Below, one piece after another: positions 24,031-31,963 of a DNA stretch of 64,000 nucleotides (the first letter of the stretch is position 1; the number at the start of each line of letters is the position of its first letter). The notes under the pieces are model-generated. The model saw only the letters and a list, made by a program, of their open reading frames with translations. It did no database searches and was not told the origin of the DNA. The stretch comes from Streptomyces sp. JH34 (GTDB lineage Bacteria > Actinomycetota > Actinomycetes > Streptomycetales > Streptomycetaceae): positions 5,793,501 to 5,857,500 of the forward strand of contig NZ_JAJSOO010000001.1 of the NCBI RefSeq assembly GCF_029428875.1, written 5' to 3'. The translations under genes and the position numbers were made by a program.

Positions 24031-25824
24031 CTATCCTGCCAAGTCCTCACCCGCGAGGTCGACCGCGCTGTTGACCAGGCCGACGTGGCTGAACGCCTGC
24101 GGGTAGTTGCCGAGCTGACGACCGGCCCCCGAGTCGTACTCCTCGGCCAGCAGCCCCACGTCGTTGCGCAGGTCCAGCAGCCGGTCGAAGAGCTCCTCGG
24201 CCTCCTCCCTGCGGCCCGTCCGCAGCAGCGCGTCGACGAGCCAGAACGAGCACGCGAGGAACGCGCCCTCGTCACCGGGGAGGCCGTCCACCGAGCCGCC
24301 CTCGGTGCTGTAGCGGCGGATCAGGCCGTCGTGGGCGAGCTCCTCGCGCACCGCGTCGACCGTCCCGACCACCCGGGGGTCGTCGGGCGGCAGGAAACCG
24401 GTGCGCACGATGAGCAGCGTCGAGGCGTCCAGCTCCCGGGAGCCGTAGTACTGGGTGAAGGTGTTGCGCACGGGGTCGTACCCCTTCTCGCAGACCTCCG
24501 CGTGCACGGCGTCCCGCATCGCCCGCCACCGGTCGGCGTCCCCGGGCAGGCCCGGGTTCTCCTCCAGGGTGCGCACCGCCCGGTCGGCGGCGACCCAGGC
24601 CATCACCTTGGAGTGGACGAAGTGGCGGCGTTGCCCGCGCACCTCCCACAGGCCCTCGTCCGGCTCACGCCAGCTGGACTCCAGGAAGCCGAGCAGGCTG
24701 AGCTGCAGGTTCCAGGCGTGCGGCTTGTCGTCGAGCCCGGCCGCCCGGGCCACCCTGAGCGAATCGATGACCTCGCCGTACACGTCGAGCTGCAGCTGCC
24801 GCACCGCCGCGTTGCCCGTACGGACCGGCAGCGAGTTCTCGTAGCCGCTCAGCCACGGCAGCTCCGACTCGGGGAGTCTGCGCTCGCCGGCGAGGCCGTA
24901 CATGATCTGGAGGTCCGCGGGGTCGCCCGCCACCGCCCGGAGCAGCCAGTCACGCCACGCGGCCGCCTCCTGCACATAGCCCACCGAGATCATGGCGCCC
25001 AGGGTGAGCGTGGAGTCCCGCAGCCAGCAGTAGCGGTAGTCCCAGTTCCGCACGCCGCCGATCTCCTCCGGCAGCGAGGTCGTGAGGGCCGCCACGATCC
25101 CCCCGGTGGGGGCGTAGGTGAGCGCCTTCAGGGTGATCAGCGAGCGGAGCACCGCCTCCCGGTGCCTGCCGTGGTAGGTGCACCGGGCCGACCACTTCGC
25201 CCAGTCGGTAAGGGTGTGCTTCAGCGACTTGTGAGGGTCGATCAGCTTGGGGCGCGGGGAGTGCGAGGGGTGCCAGGTGAGGACGAACGCCACGGACTCG
25301 CCCTCGGCGACGGTGAAGGAGGAGCAGGTGCTGAACTGCTGGCCCCACGTCTTCACCGGCGGTTCGCTGCGCAACCAGACGGAGTCGGGGCCCGCGACCG
25401 CCACCCGGTGGCCGTGCGAGCGGCGCATCCACGGGACCACGGAGCCGAAGTCGAACCGCAGCCGCAGGACCGAGCTCATGTCGACGCTGCCGCTGACGCC
25501 CTGGACGATCCGCATGACGTCGGGCGCCTTGTCGCGCTGCGGCATGAAGTCGATGACCTTGACGGTCCCGGTCCTGGTCTCCCAGAAGGTCTCCAGGACG
25601 AGGGTGTCCTCCACGTAGGCGCGCCGGGTGCAGGTCTCCGTGCTGTCCGTGCCCTGGGGGGCGATGCGCCAGTGGCCGTTGTCCTCGTCGCCGAGCAGGG
25701 CCGCGAAACAGGCGCCGGAGTCGAAGCGGGGCAGGCACAGCCAGTCGACAGAACCGTTCCTGCCGACCAGGGCGGCGGTCTGGAGATCGCCGATGACGGC
25801 GTAGTCCTCGATACGTGGGGTCAC
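24031..25824 (-). CDS. Glycoside hydrolase family 15 protein (glucoamylase/trehalase-like)
   Basis: A 597-aa cytoplasmic protein with no signal peptide. The N-terminal domain (RIEDYAVIGDLQTAALVGRNG, DWLCLPRFDSG) is the trehalase-like beta-sandwich, and the C-terminal (alpha/alpha)6 barrel shows RNWDYRYCWLRDSTLTLGAM and EEYDSGAGRQLGNYPQAFSH. The family includes bacterial glucoamylases and the mycobacterial-type trehalase; acid residues are present but I cannot assign substrate. GTG start, no strong ribosome-binding site. Followed closely by the SDR gene. Confidence 0.9.
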   Translation of the reverse strand: MTPRIEDYAVIGDLQTAALVGRNGSVDWLCLPRFDSGACFAALLGDEDNGHWRIAPQGTDSTETCTRRAYVEDTLVLETFWETRTGTVKVIDFMPQRDKAPDVMRIVQGVSGSVDMSSVLRLRFDFGSVVPWMRRSHGHRVAVAGPDSVWLRSEPPVKTWGQQFSTCSSFTVAEGESVAFVLTWHPSHSPRPKLIDPHKSLKHTLTDWAKWSARCTYHGRHREAVLRSLITLKALTYAPTGGIVAALTTSLPEEIGGVRNWDYRYCWLRDSTLTLGAMISVGYVQEAAAWRDWLLRAVAGDPADLQIMYGLAGERRLPESELPWLSGYENSLPVRTGNAAVRQLQLDVYGEVIDSLRVARAAGLDDKPHAWNLQLSLLGFLESSWREPDEGLWEVRGQRRHFVHSKVMAWVAADRAVRTLEENPGLPGDADRWRAMRDAVHAEVCEKGYDPVRNTFTQYYGSRELDASTLLIVRTGFLPPDDPRVVGTVDAVREELAHDGLIRRYSTEGGSVDGLPGDEGAFLACSFWLVDALLRTGRREEAEELFDRLLDLRNDVGLLAEEYDSGAGRQLGNYPQAFSHVGLVNSAVDLAGEDLAG

Positions 25825-25896
25825 GCTCTGGCGTCTTCCCGAACCTGGGCCCCACTAAGCAGCGAAACCGGTGCGAACAGAAGGGCGCGACGGCTC

Positions 25897-26691
25897 TCAG
25901 GCGGTCGCCGGTTCCGGCTGCTCCGCCGCCTCGCCCTGCGCGGCGGCCTCTTCGAGGTCGCGCTTCTCACGGCGCACGAGGATCACCCAGCCGACGGGGA
26001 CCCCCGCGGCGAAGAGCCACCACTGCACGGCGTACGCCATATGAGGGCCGATGGAACCGTCGTCGGGGGCGGCGATCGTCTCGGGGCTGCCGTCGGCGGG
26101 CTCCGGGCCGGTCAGCTCGAGGTACCCGCCCAGCACCGGACGGCCCAGCAGATGCGCCTGCTGCGCGCTGTTCATCAGCATCACCTGGCGGTCCGGCAGG
26201 CCCCGCAGGTCCTTGATGCCACTGGCGCTCGTCGTCTCGTCCGCCTTGAGCCGGCCCGTGACCGTGACCTCGCCGCGCGGCGGCGCCGGGACCTCCGGGA
26301 AGGACTGCTGGTCGGCGGCGGCCGGGACCCATCCCCGGTTGACCAGGACGGTGCCCCCGCCCTTGAGGTCCAGGGGGGTAAGGACCAGTACGCCGATGCG
26401 CTCGTCCTGCGAGGTGCGACGTCGTACGACCACCTCGTGCTCGGTGTCGAACGTCCCGGTGGCCGTCACGGCACGCCAGTAGTCGGAGCGCGGGACCGTG
26501 TGTCCGGGAGAGGTGAGGCGGGTGACGGGGACCGGGTCCGCCTCGAGGTTCCGCGTGATCAGTGCGTTCTGCTCGACCCGGTGTTCGTGCCGGTGGAACT
26601 GCCAGAAACCCAGCTCCACCATCGTGGGGATCATGGCGAGGACGAGCAGGGTGAGAATCACCCACTGCCGGGTCAACAGGAAGCGGTACAC
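25897..26691 (-). CDS. SURF1 family protein (cytochrome oxidase assembly)
   Basis: About 264 aa from GTG 26691 (VYRFLLTRQWVIL). A TTG five codons upstream is possible, but homologues begin at the YRFLL segment. TM1 about residues 9-31, extracytoplasmic region with RTSQDERIGVLVLTPL and VLVNRGWVPA, TM2 near the C-terminus (WWLFAAGVPVGWVIL). SURF1 helps heme a3 insertion into cytochrome c oxidase. A TACGGT hexamer six bases upstream and a perfect inverted repeat around it suggest a leaderless, possibly regulated transcript. Confidence 0.88.
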   Translation of the reverse strand: MYRFLLTRQWVILTLLVLAMIPTMVELGFWQFHRHEHRVEQNALITRNLEADPVPVTRLTSPGHTVPRSDYWRAVTATGTFDTEHEVVVRRRTSQDERIGVLVLTPLDLKGGGTVLVNRGWVPAAADQQSFPEVPAPPRGEVTVTGRLKADETTSASGIKDLRGLPDRQVMLMNSAQQAHLLGRPVLGGYLELTGPEPADGSPETIAAPDDGSIGPHMAYAVQWWLFAAGVPVGWVILVRREKRDLEEAAAQGEAAEQPEPATA

Positions 26692-26721
26692 CCCATGACC
26701 GTACAACCGGGGTCATGGGGT
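26690..26721 (-). promoter_or_regulatory. Inverted repeat and -10 box at the SURF1 start
   Basis: ACCCCATGAC (26690-26699) and GTCATGGGGT (26712-26721) are perfect complements with a 12-base spacer. The minus-strand hexamer TACGGT (26703-26698) lies between and partly in the arms, six bases before GTG 26691. A protein bound here would cover the promoter and start codon. Confidence 0.55.
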
Positions 26722-26760
26722 GCGGCACGGAGGGTCCCCCGTGCGGGCGGGTCCTGCCCG

Positions 26761-26994
26761 TCACACTTTGTCCACGATGCCCGCCCTTCCCTCGGCGCGG
26801 GCGCAGTGGCCGCCGCAGTACCAGTGGCCGTCGACCTCGACACCCTGGCCGATGACCTGGACCCGGCAGTGCTCACAGATGGGCGCCATGCGGTGGATGG
26901 CGCAGGAGAAGCAGTCGAAGACATGCACCGCACCCTGCGCGTGCACCTCGAAGGACATCCCGTAGTCGTTTCCGCAAACCTCGCAACGTGCCAT
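26761..26994 (-). CDS. Small multi-cysteine zinc-binding-like protein
   Basis: A 77-aa protein with three cysteine pairs or near-pairs: CEVCGNDYG, FDCFSCAIH and ICEHCRVQ, then WYCGGHCARAEG. The pattern suggests two treble-clef or zinc-ribbon knuckles. It is soluble and of unknown function; similar proteins are widespread in Streptomyces. It stands alone between SURF1 and the exonuclease on the same strand. Confidence 0.8.
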   Translation of the reverse strand: MARCEVCGNDYGMSFEVHAQGAVHVFDCFSCAIHRMAPICEHCRVQVIGQGVEVDGHWYCGGHCARAEGRAGIVDKV

Positions 26995-27057
26995 GCGCCA
27001 CAGGGTGGGACGCCGGCCGGCGACGGGCGAGCGGGTGCGGGGCGAGTCGCCGCCGGT

Positions 27058-28059
27058 TCACTCCGATGACGGTGACGGTTTCGGCACGGCGACCGTCCTG
27101 GCCGGTGCCACGTCCCTCAGGAGATGGGTGAACGCGCTCTCCTCCAGGACCGGCGTGCCGAACGACTTCGCCTTCACCGTCTTGGACGTCGCCGAGTCCG
27201 GGTCGTTGGTGACGAGCAGACTCGTCAGCCGGGACACGCTGGTCGCCACGTGCAGACCGGCCTCCACGGCGCGGTCCTCCAGGAGCTCCCGGTCGACCGA
27301 GGTGTCTCCGGAGAAGGCCACCCGCATGCCCTGCATGAGCGGTTTGTCCGACTCGTAGCGCCCGGGGTTCGGATACGGGCACGCGGGGCGCTTGCGCGAG
27401 GGGCGCCAGCTGCCCTGCCCCTGCGACGGCCGGTACCCGGCGCGCGGGGTGACGGGCGAGTCGTACCACTCCGTCAGCGGACGGCACTCCAGCAGCGGCA
27501 GCCGCACCCCGCCCTTCGCCGCCGCGTGCAGGCTCGGCCGGAAGGCCTCGGCCAGCACCCGCGCGTCGTCCAGGGCGTGGTGCGCGTGCTGCTGGACCAC
27601 GCCGAAGTGCGCGGCGAGCGACGCCAGTTTGTGGTTGGGCAGGGGGAGCCGGAGCTCCTTGGCGAGCGCGATGGTGCACAGCCGCTGCTCGACGGGCGCG
27701 GTGGCCGCCGCCCGGGCATACTCCCGGGCGATCATCGACCAGTCGAACGCGGCGTTGTGGGCGACGAGCACCCGTCCGGCCAGCCGCTCGGACAACTCGG
27801 CCGCGACCTCCGGGAAGAGGGGCGCGCCCTCCAGGACGTCGCTGGTCAGCCCGTGGATCCAGACGGGCCCGGGGTCCCTCTCGGGGTTCACCAGCGTGTA
27901 CCAGTGGTCCTCGACGTCACCTCGTGCGTCGAGGCGGTACACGGCAGCGGAGATTATCCGGTCGTCGCGGGCGAGGCCGGTGGTCTCCACGTCGACGACC
28001 GCGTACCCCTGGGGATACGCGGCCGGCCACGGCGCTGCGGTCTGACGGTCGTCGAGCAT
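27058..28059 (-). CDS. DEDDh 3'-5' exonuclease with C-terminal BRCT domain
   Basis: A 333-aa protein. Exonuclease domain (about 15-180): ExoI YAVVDVETTGL (first Asp and Glu), ExoII VLVAHNAAFDWSM, and ExoIII HHALDDARVLAE, which gives the final Asp and the His of DEDDh. The C-terminal part (about 235-320), MRVAFSGDTSVDRELLEDRA and LVTNDPDSATSKTVKAKSFG, is a BRCT fold as in DNA ligase and Pol III epsilon-like proteins. Likely acts in DNA repair or replication. ATG 28059 chosen; GTG 28065 is also possible. TATTCT lies eight bases before the ATG. Confidence 0.9.
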   Translation of the reverse strand: MLDDRQTAAPWPAAYPQGYAVVDVETTGLARDDRIISAAVYRLDARGDVEDHWYTLVNPERDPGPVWIHGLTSDVLEGAPLFPEVAAELSERLAGRVLVAHNAAFDWSMIAREYARAAATAPVEQRLCTIALAKELRLPLPNHKLASLAAHFGVVQQHAHHALDDARVLAEAFRPSLHAAAKGGVRLPLLECRPLTEWYDSPVTPRAGYRPSQGQGSWRPSRKRPACPYPNPGRYESDKPLMQGMRVAFSGDTSVDRELLEDRAVEAGLHVATSVSRLTSLLVTNDPDSATSKTVKAKSFGTPVLEESAFTHLLRDVAPARTVAVPKPSPSSE

Positions 28060-28067
28060 GGTCACAG

Positions 28068-28073
28068 AGAATA
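28068..28073 (-). promoter_or_regulatory. -10 hexamer TATTCT before the exonuclease gene
   Basis: Minus-strand TATTCT eight bases before ATG 28059; predicts a leaderless or nearly leaderless transcript. No Shine-Dalgarno sequence is visible. Confidence 0.45.
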
Positions 28074-28218
28074 CGGGCCGCCACCGACAGCGACCTATCC
28101 GGGACCTTCGGCCGCGAACCCGGACAGGAGGCCGCGCAGTTGACCGCGCCGCCGGAAACGCAGCCCGGGACGCGGGTCGGGCGTGCGCCCGGAGCGGACC
28201 CGGTGAGACGCTCCCGTA

Positions 28219-28938
28219 GTGACGGACACACAGGCGCATACACACGACGAACCCCACGGAAGCGGACTCGGCACCCGGCTCAACTGGCTCCGGGCCGCCG
28301 TGCTCGGCGCCAACGACGGAGTGGTCTCCACCGCCGGCCTCGTCGTCGGTGTGGCCGGGGCCACGGGCGACCGCTCCACCCTGCTGACAGCCGGCCTGGC
28401 GGGGCTGCTCGCGGGGTCCATGTCCATGGCGGCCGGCGAATACGTGTCGGTGTCCACCCAGCGCGACTCGGAGAAGGCCGCGCTGGAGACGGAGAGGAGG
28501 GAGCTGGAGGAGACCCCGGAGGCCGAGCTCGCGGAACTCACCGGACTCCTGGAGGAGAAGGGGCTGAGCAGCAAGCTGGCCCGGGAGGCCGCCGTCCAGC
28601 TCACCCGGCGCGACGCGCTGCGTGCCCACGCCGAGGTCGAGCTGGGTATCGACCCGGACGCGCTGACCAACCCGTGGCACGCCGCGGGGGCGAGCTTCCT
28701 GGCCTTCACGGTGGGCGCACTGCTGCCCCTGCTGGCGATCGTGCTGCCGCCCACTCCGGCACGGCTCCCCGTCACCGTGGTCTCGGTGCTCGCGGCCCTG
28801 GCGCTGACCGGCTGGTGGAGCGCCCGGCTGGGCGAGGCGGCGCCGGGGCCCGCGGTGCTGCGGAACATGTCCGGGGGAGCGGTGGCCATGGCGGTGACCT
28901 ACGGGGCGGGGGCGCTGCTGGGGGCGGCGGGGGCGTGA
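28219..28938 (+). CDS. VIT1/CCC1-type metal transporter
   Basis: A 239-aa membrane protein with five hydrophobic segments. TM1 has GANDGVVSTAGLVVGVAGAT, the family hallmark, and TM2 SMAAGEYVSVSTQRDSE. A charged cytoplasmic helical region (about 75-145, Glu-rich) follows, then three closely spaced C-terminal TMs. Plant VIT1 and yeast CCC1 export Fe2+/Mn2+ from the cytosol, so a role in iron or manganese detoxification is likely. GTG start. No operon partner. Confidence 0.88.
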   Translation: MTDTQAHTHDEPHGSGLGTRLNWLRAAVLGANDGVVSTAGLVVGVAGATGDRSTLLTAGLAGLLAGSMSMAAGEYVSVSTQRDSEKAALETERRELEETPEAELAELTGLLEEKGLSSKLAREAAVQLTRRDALRAHAEVELGIDPDALTNPWHAAGASFLAFTVGALLPLLAIVLPPTPARLPVTVVSVLAALALTGWWSARLGEAAPGPAVLRNMSGGAVAMAVTYGAGALLGAAGA

Positions 28939-29181
28939 GCTGTGCCTGGCCCAGGCGCGCGATCCGCCCGGACGGGAACAGCCCGGTGCCGCGGCCGAGG
29001 ACCGTAGCCGACGCCGGATCGGCGCAACATCCTTACCCGGCAGGTGTGTTCCTCGCTCCGGGTGACGCCTGTGCCGGAAATCCTCCGGCGGGGCGGGTGG
29101 CGCGACCCGCCGAACGCTCATGACGCCATGTCTCACATACTTGTCGGTAACAACATCTATGCCCGGCACCGTGAGCGGCTC

Positions 29182-29187
29182 TACGGT
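29182..29187 (+). promoter_or_regulatory. -10 hexamer TACGGT six bases before the desaturase ATG
   Basis: TACGGT-GCTCGC-ATG, no Shine-Dalgarno sequence; predicts a leaderless transcript and supports ATG 29194 as the start. Confidence 0.5.
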
Positions 29188-29193
29188 GCTCGC

Positions 29194-30822
29194 ATGGAGC
29201 CGAACCTGCCCGATGTCGTGCTGTGGTCGATACCGGCCTTCGTCCTGCTCACCGTCCTCGAAATGGTGTCGTACCGCCTCCACCCGGACGACGAGGCCGC
29301 CGGGTACGACGGCAAGGACGCCGCGACCAGCGTCACCATGGGGCTGGGCAGCCTGGTCTTCGACCTGTTGTGGAAGATCCCCGTCGTGGCGGTCTACGCC
29401 GCCCTGTACGAACTGACCCCGCTGCGCGTGCCGGTGCTGTGGTGGACGGTCCTGCTCATGCTGCCGGCCCAGGACTTCTTCTACTACTGGTCCCACCGGG
29501 GCCACCACGTCATCCGGATCCTCTGGGCCTGTCACGTGGTCCACCACTCCAGCCGGAAGTTCAACCTCACCACCGCCCTGCGCCAGCCCTGGACCTCGCT
29601 CACCTCGTGGCCCTTCTACCTGCCGCTCATCGCGCTGGGCGTCCACCCGGCCGCGCTCGCCTTCTGCTCCTCGGCGAACCTCGTCTACCAGTTCTGGGTG
29701 CACACGGAACGGATCGACAAGCTGCCCCGCCCCTTCGAGTTCGTCCTCAACACCCCGTCCCACCACCGGGTGCACCACGCTTCCCAGGGTGGATACCTGG
29801 ACCGGAACTTCGGCGGGATCCTCATCCTCTGGGACCGGCTGTTCGGCTCGTTCGCCCCGGAGACCGAGCGCCCCGTCTTCGGACTCACCAAGAACATCAC
29901 CACCCACAACCCGTTCCGTGTCGCCACCCACGAGTACGCCGCCATCGCCCGCGACGTACGGTCGGCCGCCACCTGGAGCGAGCGCGCCGGCCGGATCTTC
30001 CGCGGCCCGGGCTGGCAGCCGTCGCGCCCAGCCGAGGCCGCCGTGCCCCCCCACCCCCGTGCCCTCCGCCCCCGTGCCCTCCGCCCCCGTGCCCTCCGCC
30101 CCCGTGCCCGCCCGGCCGCACGCCGCCACCGAGCGCACCGGATGACGCTCCGCGCCGGCGCGCCCCGGCTCGTACGACCGCTGCTCGTCGCCTTCCTGGC
30201 CGTCGCCGCCGTCCATCTGGCGGGGCTCCTCGCCGGTCAGGACGCCGTGCACGTGGCCACCAAGCCGCTGCTGATGCTCCTGCTCGCCGCCCACGCCGCG
30301 GCCCGCGGCGGCCCCCGGCTGCTGATCGCCGCGCTGCTCTGCGGCTGGGCGGGCGACGTGCTGCTGATGCCCGACGCGGAGCCCGCGTTCCTCGCGGGGA
30401 TGGGCTTCTTCGCCGCGGGGCACGTCTGCTACCTGGTGCTCTTCGGCCGCGCCTCCGTGCGACCGGTCACCGGACTCGTCTACGCCGCGGTGCTCGTGGC
30501 CTTCGTCGCACTGCTGTGGCAGGGGCTGCCGGCCGGACTGCGCATCCCGCTGACCGGCTACAGCCTGCTGCTCACGGCCATGGCCTGGCGCGCGGGCGTC
30601 CTCGGCCGTCCCGCGGCTCTCGGCGGCGCGCTCTTCCTGTTCTCCGACGCGCTCATCGCCACCGGCATCGCGGAACGGCCCCAGCCGCCGGCCCACGACT
30701 TCTGGATCATGCTGACCTATATCGCGGCGCAGTACCTGCTCACGCGAGGGGCGCTCGACAGAGGCACGGATTCCACCGGCGCCGCCCCCGGGGCGTACCG
30801 TGAGAGGCGTATCAGAATCTGA
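29194..30822 (+). CDS. Sterol desaturase family protein fused in frame to YhhN-type lysoplasmalogenase
   Basis: One 542-aa frame. Residues 1 to about 300 are a fatty acid hydroxylase/sterol desaturase domain with His boxes SHRGHH, HVVHHSS and SHHRVHH. Residues 317-542 are a separate YhhN domain of about eight TMs (GWAGDVLLMPD, LFLFSDALIA), which hydrolyses lysoplasmalogen vinyl ethers. The junction is low-complexity: a run of seven C (30046-30052), then three copies of a 15-bp repeat. In the next frame the desaturase would end with a Pro/Ala/Val tail and TGA at 30143-30145, overlapping ATG 30142 of the lysoplasmalogenase as ATGA. Removing one C restores two normal overlapping genes, so the fusion looks like a recent +1 indel or sequencing error. 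Confidence 0.8.
   Translation: MEPNLPDVVLWSIPAFVLLTVLEMVSYRLHPDDEAAGYDGKDAATSVTMGLGSLVFDLLWKIPVVAVYAALYELTPLRVPVLWWTVLLMLPAQDFFYYWSHRGHHVIRILWACHVVHHSSRKFNLTTALRQPWTSLTSWPFYLPLIALGVHPAALAFCSSANLVYQFWVHTERIDKLPRPFEFVLNTPSHHRVHHASQGGYLDRNFGGILILWDRLFGSFAPETERPVFGLTKNITTHNPFRVATHEYAAIARDVRSAATWSERAGRIFRGPGWQPSRPAEAAVPPHPRALRPRALRPRALRPRARPAARRHRAHRMTLRAGAPRLVRPLLVAFLAVAAVHLAGLLAGQDAVHVATKPLLMLLLAAHAAARGGPRLLIAALLCGWAGDVLLMPDAEPAFLAGMGFFAAGHVCYLVLFGRASVRPVTGLVYAAVLVAFVALLWQGLPAGLRIPLTGYSLLLTAMAWRAGVLGRPAALGGALFLFSDALIATGIAERPQPPAHDFWIMLTYIAAQYLLTRGALDRGTDSTGAAPGAYRERRIRI
30061..30105. repeat. Three tandem 15-bp repeats in the desaturase tail
   Basis: GCCCTCCGCCCCCGT repeated three times perfectly, encoding ALRPR in the fused frame and a VPSAP-like unit in the frame that restores two genes. 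Confidence 0.9.
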
Positions 30823-30843
30823 GACCAGCGAGGACCCTCACGC

Positions 30844-31887
30844 ATGCGCGCCACTGTGATCCATGCCCCCCACGACATCCGTGTGGAGGAGGTGCCCGAC
30901 GCCACGGTCCAGCAGCCCACCGACGTGGTCCTGCGGGTCCTGCGGGCCTGCATCTGCGGCAGTGACCTGTGGGCCTACCGCGGCGAGTCGGCCCGGCAGC
31001 CCGGCCAGCGCATCGGCCACGAGTTCCTGGGTGTCGTCGAGGAGGCGGGGTCCGGGGTCAACGGCTTCGCCGTCGGCGACCTCGTGGTGGCCCCGTTCGT
31101 CTGGTCCGACGGCACCTGCACCTACTGCGCCGAAGGGCTCACCACCTCCTGCCCCCGGGGCGGCTTCTGGGGGTCGGTCGGTTCCGACGGCGGTCAGGGC
31201 GAGGCCGTGCGCGTCCCGTTCGCCGACGGCACCCTGGTCAAGCTCCCGGCGGCGGCCGCGTCCGACGACCGGCTGCTCACCGCGCTCCTCGCGCTCTCCG
31301 ACGTGCTGGGCACCGGTCATCACGCCGCGCTCGGCGCGGGCGTGAAGCCCGGCAGCACGGTGGCGGTCGTCGGCGACGGTGCGGTCGGCCTGTGCGGTGT
31401 CATGGCGGCCAAGCGGCTCGGCGCCGAGCGGATCATCGCGCTGGGCCGCCACCGGGCACGCACCGACATCGCCCGCGCGTTCGGTGCCACCGACGTCGTC
31501 GCCGAGCGCGGCGAGGCGGCCCTCGCGGCCGTACGGGAGCTCACGCGGGGCGAGGGCACCCACGGGGTCATCGAGGCGGTCGGCACCGAGCAGTCGATGC
31601 GCACGGCCATCGGCATCGTCCGTGACGGCGGCTCCGTCGGATACGTCGGAGTCCCGCACGGCAGCGGCACCGGGATCGACCTCGACGTGATGTTCGACCG
31701 GAACATCGCCCTGCGCGGCGGGGTCGCCCCGGTGCGCACCTACATCCCGGAGCTGCTTCCCGACGTGCTCGACGGCACGATCGACCCGTCGCCCGTCTTC
31801 GACCTGTCGGTCGGGCTGGACGGGGTCCCGGGCGGCTACAAGGCGATGGACGAGCGTACGGCGCTCAAGGTCCTCATCAAGCCGTAG
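30844..31887 (+). CDS. Zinc-dependent alcohol dehydrogenase family protein
   Basis: A 347-aa medium-chain dehydrogenase. Catalytic zinc ligands are in CICGSDLW and IGHEFLG (His-Glu). The structural-zinc-like loop is CTYCAEGLTTSC, with three rather than four close cysteines. The Rossmann motif is VVGDGAVGLCGVMAAKRLGA. Probably oxidises an alcohol or polyol with NAD(P)+; substrate unknown. ATG with GAGGA about eight bases upstream and 21 bases after the desaturase/lysoplasmalogenase gene, so possibly in the same operon. Confidence 0.9.
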   Translation: MRATVIHAPHDIRVEEVPDATVQQPTDVVLRVLRACICGSDLWAYRGESARQPGQRIGHEFLGVVEEAGSGVNGFAVGDLVVAPFVWSDGTCTYCAEGLTTSCPRGGFWGSVGSDGGQGEAVRVPFADGTLVKLPAAAASDDRLLTALLALSDVLGTGHHAALGAGVKPGSTVAVVGDGAVGLCGVMAAKRLGAERIIALGRHRARTDIARAFGATDVVAERGEAALAAVRELTRGEGTHGVIEAVGTEQSMRTAIGIVRDGGSVGYVGVPHGSGTGIDLDVMFDRNIALRGGVAPVRTYIPELLPDVLDGTIDPSPVFDLSVGLDGVPGGYKAMDERTALKVLIKP

Positions 31888-31920
31888 CGGGCGCGACGGA
31901 ACGCGGGCAGGACGGAACGC

Positions 31921-31956
31921 GGGAGGGGCCGGGGACAGCTGTCCCCGGCCCCTCCC
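31921..31956. terminator. Strong bidirectional terminator between ADH and subtilase genes
   Basis: Perfect 36-bp palindrome; arms 31921-31938 and 31939-31956, core GGGGACAGCTGTCCCC. It lies between convergent stop codons. Confidence 0.9.
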
Positions 31957-31963
31957 TCATGCC

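Noticed and set aside
23271..24275. Longer start for the SDR gene
   Set aside because: The extra 83 codons overlap the GH15 coding end in another frame and are Arg/Ser-rich; ATG 24026 matches the SDR N-terminus.
23398..27069. 1223-aa plus-strand frame across SDR, GH15 and SURF1
   Set aside because: Antisense to three well-supported genes; composition is low-complexity Arg/Ala/Pro/Gly with no domain.
30061..30105. Triple 15-bp repeat as a CRISPR-like or mobile repeat
   Set aside because: No spacers; direct contiguous copies inside coding sequence, best seen as slippage of a Pro/Ala tail.
27058..30696. 1212-aa minus-strand frame ending in the exonuclease
   Set aside because: Only the last 333 codons match a known protein; the rest is antisense to VIT and desaturase genes.
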